Below are positions 59,154 to 64,000 of a stretch of DNA of 64,000 bases, in pieces. Numbering within the stretch: the first letter of the stretch is position 1; the number at the start of each line of letters is the position of its first letter. A program made the translations under genes and the position numbers. Under the pieces are notes generated by a model, which saw nothing but the letters and a program-made list of their open reading frames with translations, was not told the DNA's origin and made no database searches. The stretch is from NCBI RefSeq assembly GCF_042429235.1, contig NZ_JBHMBA010000019.1; one strand, 5' to 3'. This DNA is from Arthrobacter_B citreus. GTDB taxonomy: Bacteria; Actinomycetota; Actinomycetes; Actinomycetales; Micrococcaceae.

Positions 59154-60186
59154 GAACCCCGCCCTCGCTGTCCTCTCGCTTGCTTCGCTTGCGCTCCTGA
59201 CCGCCTGCGGCGGCAGTGCCGACGGCGCCGAAAACTCCGCGGCAGCCGCAGACTCCACCGCCACGGCTGGTGCCGCCGGCACACTCACGGTGTACACCTC
59301 CGAGCCGCAGGCAAAGATCGATGAACTGGTTGCCGCTTACAACGAGGTCAATCCGGAGGTCAGCGTTGAGGTTTTCCGCGCCGGCACCGGCGAGCTGAAG
59401 ACCCGGATCGCCACCGAGAAGGAGACCGGCGGTATCCAGGCCGACGTGATCCTCGCCGCCGACGTCCCCACGTTCGAGGCGTACGCCGCCGAGGGTGACC
59501 TGCAGGTCCTGGACATCGACAACACCGCTGAACTGAACCCGGATGTTGTCGACGCCGAGGGCTACTACGTGGGCACCCGCATCATTCCCACCGTCATCGC
59601 CTACAACACCACGCTGGTGGACAACGCCCCCGAGTCTTGGGCCGAACTGACCGACGAAGAATACAAGGGCATCATCGCCATGCCGAACCCGGATGTGTCC
59701 GGTGCCGCTGCCTTCAACACCACGGTCTGGCTCGAGACTCCGGCGCTGGGGGAGAACTGGTTGAAGGACCTGGTCAAGAACGAACCCACAGTGCTGGAAA
59801 GCAACGGACCGGTGGGGCAGGCCGTGGCCGCCGGCACCTCGAGCATCGGGATTGTGGTGGACTACGTGGCCCGCGAACTGGCAGCGAAGGGCTCACCGAT
59901 CGCCTTGTCTTACCCGAGCGACGGCGTGCCATACGTTTCCCAGCCGGCCGGCGTCTTCACCGATGCGAAGAACCCCGACGCCGCCAATCAGTTCGTGGAG
60001 TTCCTCGTATCGAAGGAAGGCCAGGAGCTGGCAGTGGCGCAGTCCTACCTCCCGGTGCGCGACGACGCCGGTGTCCCGGAGGGTGCGCCCGCCCTCGCCG
60101 ACGTGGAGCTGCTGAACCCGGACCTCGAGGTGATTGCCGAGAAGCAGGCAAGCGCCGTTGCGAAGTTCAATGACCTCCTCAAGTAG
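59137..60186 (+). CDS. Extracellular binding lipoprotein, Fe/phosphonate/hexose-phosphate (AfuA/PhnS-like) type
   Basis: A 349-residue binding protein. The TTG at 59137 with AAGGAG 7 bp upstream is needed to include the lipoprotein signal NPALAVLSLASLALLTACGG. The mature part (LTVYTSEPQAKIDELVAAYNEVNPEVSVEVFRAGTGELKTRI) belongs to the family-1 group that includes ferric-iron, 2-aminoethylphosphonate and hexose-phosphate binders. The phosphatase neighbours favour an organophosphate substrate. The start lies inside the preceding gene. Confidence 0.87.
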   Translation: MLRSSKNPALAVLSLASLALLTACGGSADGAENSAAAADSTATAGAAGTLTVYTSEPQAKIDELVAAYNEVNPEVSVEVFRAGTGELKTRIATEKETGGIQADVILAADVPTFEAYAAEGDLQVLDIDNTAELNPDVVDAEGYYVGTRIIPTVIAYNTTLVDNAPESWAELTDEEYKGIIAMPNPDVSGAAAFNTTVWLETPALGENWLKDLVKNEPTVLESNGPVGQAVAAGTSSIGIVVDYVARELAAKGSPIALSYPSDGVPYVSQPAGVFTDAKNPDAANQFVEFLVSKEGQELAVAQSYLPVRDDAGVPEGAPALADVELLNPDLEVIAEKQASAVAKFNDLLK

Positions 60187-60196
60187 CTCGGCGGCC

Positions 60197-61924
60197 ATGC
60201 CGGCGGGGCAGATCATGACCGCCGGACCGAGCCCCGCAGGCCGGAGCCCTGCCGGACTGAGCCCCACCGGCGGCGGGCCACGGGGCGACGGGCTGCACTG
60301 GCTCCGGCTGGCGGTCTGGGCGGTGCTGGCGTTGCTGGTGCTCCTGCCGCTGGGCGTCATTGTGTTCCGCGGGGCCCAGCCGGCCAACGTCGAGGTGCTC
60401 ACGGACCCCGACGTGCTGGCGGCGGCGTGGAACTCCGTTTCCTCCGCTACCGGATCGGCCACGCTGGCCACCGCGTTTGGTGCGCTGCTCGCCGTCGTGC
60501 TGGACCGGACCGATCTGCCGGGCCGGACGGTGCTGCGCTGGATCTTCCTGCTGCCGTTCCTGATTCCGCCGTTCATTGGGGCGATGTCCTGGATGGCGCT
60601 GCTCGCGCCGGCCGGCACCGTGAACAAGGCGCTGATGGCGCTGACCGGATCCGCGGACCCGGTGCTGGATATCTACGGCGGCGGCGGTGTGGTGTTCCTG
60701 TTGGCTGTGCATTCTTATCCACTGGCCTACCTGGTGATCAGCGCCGCGCTGCGCCGGGTTCCCGGCAGTCTGGAGGAGGCAGCCCGGATCAGCGGTGCCG
60801 GCGGGCTGCGCACGTTCTGCCAAGTGACCTTGCCCCTGGTGCGACCGGCCGTGGTGGCCGCGTTCGTGCTCACCCTGGTGGCTAACCTCTCGGACTTCGG
60901 CATTCCCGCGCTGATCGGCCTGCCCGAGCGGTACACCACGCTCACCACCCTGGTGTACCGCTACCTCGCCTCCGGCACGGTGACCAATCCGCTGCCCGCC
61001 GTGGCTGCAATCGGCGTCGTACTTCTGGTGCTGGGCCTGGCCGCCGTGCTGCTGCAGCGCCGGCTGCCCCGGGGCAGCGAACTGGGCGGCTCCGGAGCAG
61101 CCGCATTGCCGCTGCAGCTGGGGTCCGCCCGCTGGGTGGTGGCGGCGCTGCTGTGGTGCACCGCCGCCGTCGTCTGCGTCCTGCCGTTGCTGGCGCTGAC
61201 CGAGCAGGCGCTGCTGCCCGCGCCCGGTGTGCCGTTGACCTGGGAGAACCTGACACTGGCGAACATCGCCCGCGCCGTCACCAGCGGCGGAGCGCTCACC
61301 GGCATCGCCAACTCGGCGCTGCTTGCCCTCGGTGCCGCGCTGGCCTGCGGCGTGTTGGGACTCGGTGTTGGTGCGCTCCTGACCCGCACCAAGCACCGTT
61401 CCAACGCCGCGCTGGACGTCACCGCCATGCTGCCGCAGGCACTGCCGGGGCTTGTCCTGGCCGTCGCCTGGCTGTTGATTGCCCCGGCGCTGGGCATCTT
61501 CAACACGCCGTGGGTGATCCTCGGCGCCTATGTCATGGCGTTCCTGGCCCTGGTGGTCCAGTCCGTGCGGGCGCCGCTGGAATCCGTGCCGGTGTCACTG
61601 GACGAGGCCGCGCGGATCTCCGGGGCCGGCCCGCTGCGGGCCCTGGGCGACGTGGCGCTGCGGCTGAGCGTGCCCGCGGCGGTGAGCGGCGCCGTCGTCG
61701 TCGCGCTGACCGCCGTGCGCGAACTGACCATTTCCATCCTCCTGGTGGCGCCCGGCTCCCAGACGCTGGGCGTGGTCATCTTCAACCTTCAGCAGGCCGG
61801 GGACTATAACTCCGCGTCCGCTTTGGCGCTGCTGGTCACGATCGTCGGCGTCGCGGGGCTCTCCGCGACCGCCGCCCTGGGTGCCCGCCGCACAGCGCGC
61901 ACCCGCTTCCGGAAGGGAAAGTAA
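60197..61924 (+). CDS. ABC permease with two fused permease domains
   Basis: A 575-residue permease with about twelve spans, built from two BPD_transp_1 halves, each with an EAA loop (LEEAARISGAGGLRTFCQVTLPLVRPA and LDEAARISGAGPLRALGDVALRLSVPA). This is the FbpB/AfuB/PhnU layout. Starts are uncertain: ATG 60197, ATG 60215 and ATG 60170 are in frame and none has a strong ribosome site. It directly follows the binding protein and abuts the ATPase. Confidence 0.88.
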   Translation: MPAGQIMTAGPSPAGRSPAGLSPTGGGPRGDGLHWLRLAVWAVLALLVLLPLGVIVFRGAQPANVEVLTDPDVLAAAWNSVSSATGSATLATAFGALLAVVLDRTDLPGRTVLRWIFLLPFLIPPFIGAMSWMALLAPAGTVNKALMALTGSADPVLDIYGGGGVVFLLAVHSYPLAYLVISAALRRVPGSLEEAARISGAGGLRTFCQVTLPLVRPAVVAAFVLTLVANLSDFGIPALIGLPERYTTLTTLVYRYLASGTVTNPLPAVAAIGVVLLVLGLAAVLLQRRLPRGSELGGSGAAALPLQLGSARWVVAALLWCTAAVVCVLPLLALTEQALLPAPGVPLTWENLTLANIARAVTSGGALTGIANSALLALGAALACGVLGLGVGALLTRTKHRSNAALDVTAMLPQALPGLVLAVAWLLIAPALGIFNTPWVILGAYVMAFLALVVQSVRAPLESVPVSLDEAARISGAGPLRALGDVALRLSVPAAVSGAVVVALTAVRELTISILLVAPGSQTLGVVIFNLQQAGDYNSASALALLVTIVGVAGLSATAALGARRTARTRFRKGK

Positions 61925-63184
61925 ATGTCTTCGATCAGCCTTCAAGGCCTGCGCCACGTCTACGCCAACGGCCATGTTGGCCTCGCGGACGTGGACCTGG
62001 ACGTGCATGACGGTGAGTTCCTGGCCTTGCTGGGCCCATCGGGTTCCGGCAAAACCACGCTGCTGCGCAGCATCGCCGGGTTTGTTCAGCCGGAGGGCGG
62101 CACGCTGCGCCTCGGCGGCACGCCGGTGGCGGGGCCGGGTGCCTGGGTGCCGCCGGAGAAACGGAACCTGGGCATGGTTTTCCAGGACCACGCAATATGG
62201 CCGCACTGGTCAGTGGCCCGGAACGTGGGGTATCCGCTGCGCCTAGCGGGCGTGCCCCGGAAAGATGCGGCGGCCCGGGTGCGCAGTGTGCTGGGCTTGG
62301 TCGGGCTGGACGGACTGGGGGAGCGGCCGCCCGCCGCACTCTCCGGCGGGCAGCGCCAGCGGGTGGCCCTGGCGCGGGCGATCGTTGGCGCTCCGCAGGC
62401 CCTGCTCCTGGACGAGGCATTGTCTTCCCTGGACGAACCGCTGCGGGCCCGGCTCCGGCTGGACTTGAAGGCGCTGACGAGCGAGCAGGGACTGACATCA
62501 GTGCACGTCACACACGACCGGGCGGAAGCCCTGGCCCTGGCGGACCGGGTGGCGGTGCTGCGGGCGGGGCGGATTGAGCAGGTCGGTACCCCGGAGGAGC
62601 TGGTGCGGAGGCCGGTTTCGGCGTTTGTGGCATCGTTCGTCAACGATGCCGTGCTGCTGGACGGGACCTGGGCGGAGGGACAGCTTCAGATCGCGGAGGA
62701 AATCAGCATCCCCGGCACACGGCTCGAAGCTGGACCGTGCTTGGGTGTGGCCGGTCTGGGGCACAGTGCCCGGTCGGTGACCGCCGCGGTGTCGCCGCTG
62801 GACCTGGTGCTGCATCCGGTCCAGCAGGACCTCGCCGGAGGCGACGGGGGTGACGGTTGGGGCGCTGGTCGGGACGCAGGTCGGGCATGGACCGGTGTGG
62901 TGACCTCCGCGCTTTACGGGCCGCACGGGTTCGACGTCTCCGCGGATTGGCAGGGCAAGACGCTGCGGGCACATGTCACCGGCTGGGTACCCAAGCCGGG
63001 GGACCGGGTCTTGCCAGAGGTGCTCCGGGCCCATGTGTTTGCGGCTGATGCGTCCGGCGTATCTGAGGTGTCCGGGGCGTCCGGCGGGTCTGCGGGCGGC
63101 GTCGGCGAGTCTGGCGGGGCTTCCGGCGGGGTAGCTCCGGCGGGTACGGCGGACGATGCCCGCCGCCTGCTGGTGCGGACGTGA
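61925..63184 (+). CDS. ABC ATPase (FbpC/PotA-like)
   Basis: A 419-residue ATPase: Walker A GPSGSGKTT, Q-loop VFQDHAIWPHWSV, signature LSGGQRQR, Walker B ALLLDEALSSLD (Ala instead of the usual Pro), H-loop VTHD. The C-terminal part (about 260-390) is a TOBE-like regulatory domain, followed by a Gly/Ser-rich tail (GASGGSAGGVGESGGASGG). The ATG follows the permease stop without a gap. Confidence 0.9.
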   Translation: MSSISLQGLRHVYANGHVGLADVDLDVHDGEFLALLGPSGSGKTTLLRSIAGFVQPEGGTLRLGGTPVAGPGAWVPPEKRNLGMVFQDHAIWPHWSVARNVGYPLRLAGVPRKDAAARVRSVLGLVGLDGLGERPPAALSGGQRQRVALARAIVGAPQALLLDEALSSLDEPLRARLRLDLKALTSEQGLTSVHVTHDRAEALALADRVAVLRAGRIEQVGTPEELVRRPVSAFVASFVNDAVLLDGTWAEGQLQIAEEISIPGTRLEAGPCLGVAGLGHSARSVTAAVSPLDLVLHPVQQDLAGGDGGDGWGAGRDAGRAWTGVVTSALYGPHGFDVSADWQGKTLRAHVTGWVPKPGDRVLPEVLRAHVFAADASGVSEVSGASGGSAGGVGESGGASGGVAPAGTADDARRLLVRT

Positions 63185-63753
63185 GCGCGGCTGGCGTGAG
63201 CGGTACCGGGAGGCTGCCGGAACGGCTGGTCCTGGTCCGGCACGGCGAAACGGACTGGAACCAGGAGCGACGGCTGCAGGGCCGCACCGATAATCCGCTG
63301 AACGGCGTGGGCCGGGCCCAGGCGCGCAAAGCCGGGCAATTGTTGGCTGCTAATCAGTGGGATGTCGTCGTCTCGTCGCCGCTGATGCGTGCCGTGCAGA
63401 CAGCTCACCTCATTGCTGACGCAGTCGGATTGCAGCCGGCCGGTACCGTTCCCGGGCTGGTCGAAAGGGACTACGGATCCGCCGAAGGCTTGCACCTCAA
63501 CGGCCTGACCGAACCGCAGGTTACAGCTGCACTCGGCATCGGCGAACCGGAGCAAGCAGTGGCGCGTCGTGGGCTCGCTGCTCTGCGAGATCTGGTTGTG
63601 CAGTTCCCAGGCCAGCGGATCGTCGCCGTGGCGCACGGCACCCTGATCCGGCTCACCCTCTCCGAGCTCACCGGTCAGCGGTATCCGCGTGTGCTGAACG
63701 GCGAGGTGGTGGAAGTCCCGCTGGCCGCGCTGTTCAAGGAGTCGCGGGTGTAG
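63181..63753 (+). CDS. Histidine phosphatase (phosphoglycerate-mutase-like)
   Basis: A 190-residue histidine phosphatase: LVLVRHGETDWNQERRLQGRTDNPLN with the phospho-accepting His, VSSPLMRAVQTA, catalytic acid in VERDYGSAEG, and VAVAHGTLIR with the second His. The start overlaps the ATPase stop by 4 bp (GTGA). As last gene of this operon it is the third unrelated phosphatase family around one importer. Family members are often cytosolic phosphomonoesterases. Confidence 0.9.
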   Translation: MSAAGVSGTGRLPERLVLVRHGETDWNQERRLQGRTDNPLNGVGRAQARKAGQLLAANQWDVVVSSPLMRAVQTAHLIADAVGLQPAGTVPGLVERDYGSAEGLHLNGLTEPQVTAALGIGEPEQAVARRGLAALRDLVVQFPGQRIVAVAHGTLIRLTLSELTGQRYPRVLNGEVVEVPLAALFKESRV

Positions 63754-63907
63754 GGAAACGGTTGTTGCTGGAGGGGCGCGGCAGGTCCTCGGCGGTGCAC
63801 GGTTATGGCGGAGCCGTCGGCATGATCTGAAACCGCGACTGGCCTGTACAGCTTGGACGAGAACCTGAAACTCGTCGCCGAGTCCACCGGCTAGCTGTAC
63901 CCGGCCG

Positions 63908-64000
63908 TCAGGTTGGTAGCAGTCGGCTGATGGGTGGTTTGCCTCCGAGTGCGCTGTGGTGTCGTTCATTGTTGTAGTGCTCGAGCCATGGTGCAAGTGC
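63908..64000 (-). mobile_element. IS481-like transposase, C-terminal end (cut by window edge)
   Basis: Read on the minus strand, the last 93 bp encode APWLEHYNNERHHSALGGK then PPISRLLPT and a stop. This is the typical C-terminus of DDE (rve) transposases of the IS481 group (…YN..R.H.ALGG..P..R). Only 30 residues are inside the window; the DDE residues lie beyond it. I could not place the inverted repeat. The 150 bp between it and the phosphatase gene contain no recognised gene. Confidence 0.75.

Noticed and set aside
1..64000. CRISPR array, prophage or integrative element
   Set aside because: No regularly spaced repeats, phage structural genes, integrase or attachment sites were found; only one truncated transposase at the right edge.

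Overview
The window is GC-rich DNA from a high-GC Gram-positive bacterium, most likely a member of the Micrococcaceae (Arthrobacter/Pseudarthrobacter group). I infer this from codon use, two F420-dependent (DDN-type) nitroreductase-like genes, a remnant of the S-layer-homology domain type seen in arthrobacters, and many ABC sugar importers with LacI, GntR, ROK and FCD-type genes. It looks like an ordinary chromosomal accessory/catabolic region. I saw no rRNA, tRNA, CRISPR array or phage. One IS481-like transposase is cut by the right edge.

Layout. 1-11.2 kb: sialic-acid and amino-sugar catabolism. A nagA-nagB-GntR group on the minus strand diverges from a peptide/nickel-type ABC importer (lipoprotein, permease, permease-ATPase fusion, ATPase) followed by nanA-nanK-nanE and a sugar O-acetyltransferase. 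The layout resembles the Corynebacterium glutamicum nag/nan/sia locus as I remember it. 11.2-15.5 kb: a cluster of short dispersed repeats, an ArsR-AHSA1-AHSA1-VOC operon with a palindromic operator, small membrane proteins, gluQ and a VOC protein. 15.6-20.6 kb: a DEDDh exonuclease-BRCT fusion, an MBL hydrolase, and a WXG100-like protein translationally coupled to a DUF1023 hydrolase.

20.7-29.3 kb: a 5-oxoproline locus. It has two tandem NRAMP-like (YcsG) transporters, a DUF1445 protein and, on the other strand, pxpA, a fused pxpB-pxpC, a fused biotin carboxylase-BCCP and an apparently frameshifted FCD regulator. The same palindrome, TTGTTnAACAA, sits before the second transporter and before pxpA. 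29.3-32.9 kb: relics, hairpins and two duplicated DDN genes that bracket a divergent TetR/quinone-oxidoreductase pair with two operators. 33-37.5 kb: an orphan sugar-binding lipoprotein divergent from a GH42 beta-galactosidase and a YesL-like protein, with two LacI-type operators between them but no adjacent LacI gene.

37.5-48.2 kb: a GIY-YIG-like protein, a flavohemoprotein, an AraC regulator, a ChvE/MmsAB-type monosaccharide importer, a deaminase followed by a fragment of a second flavohemoprotein, and a DUF202 pair. 48.2-56.2 kb: an arabinofuranosidase/ABC importer operon divergent from a LacI regulator across a perfect 16-bp palindrome, then a KDG-type kinase and a KDPG-type aldolase. 57.4-63.8 kb: one apparent operon with three unrelated phosphatase families around a Fe/phosphonate-type ABC importer, preceded by PHO-box-like repeats. 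It is a candidate organophosphate-scavenging system. All functions are inferred from motifs read by eye; no database search was possible.
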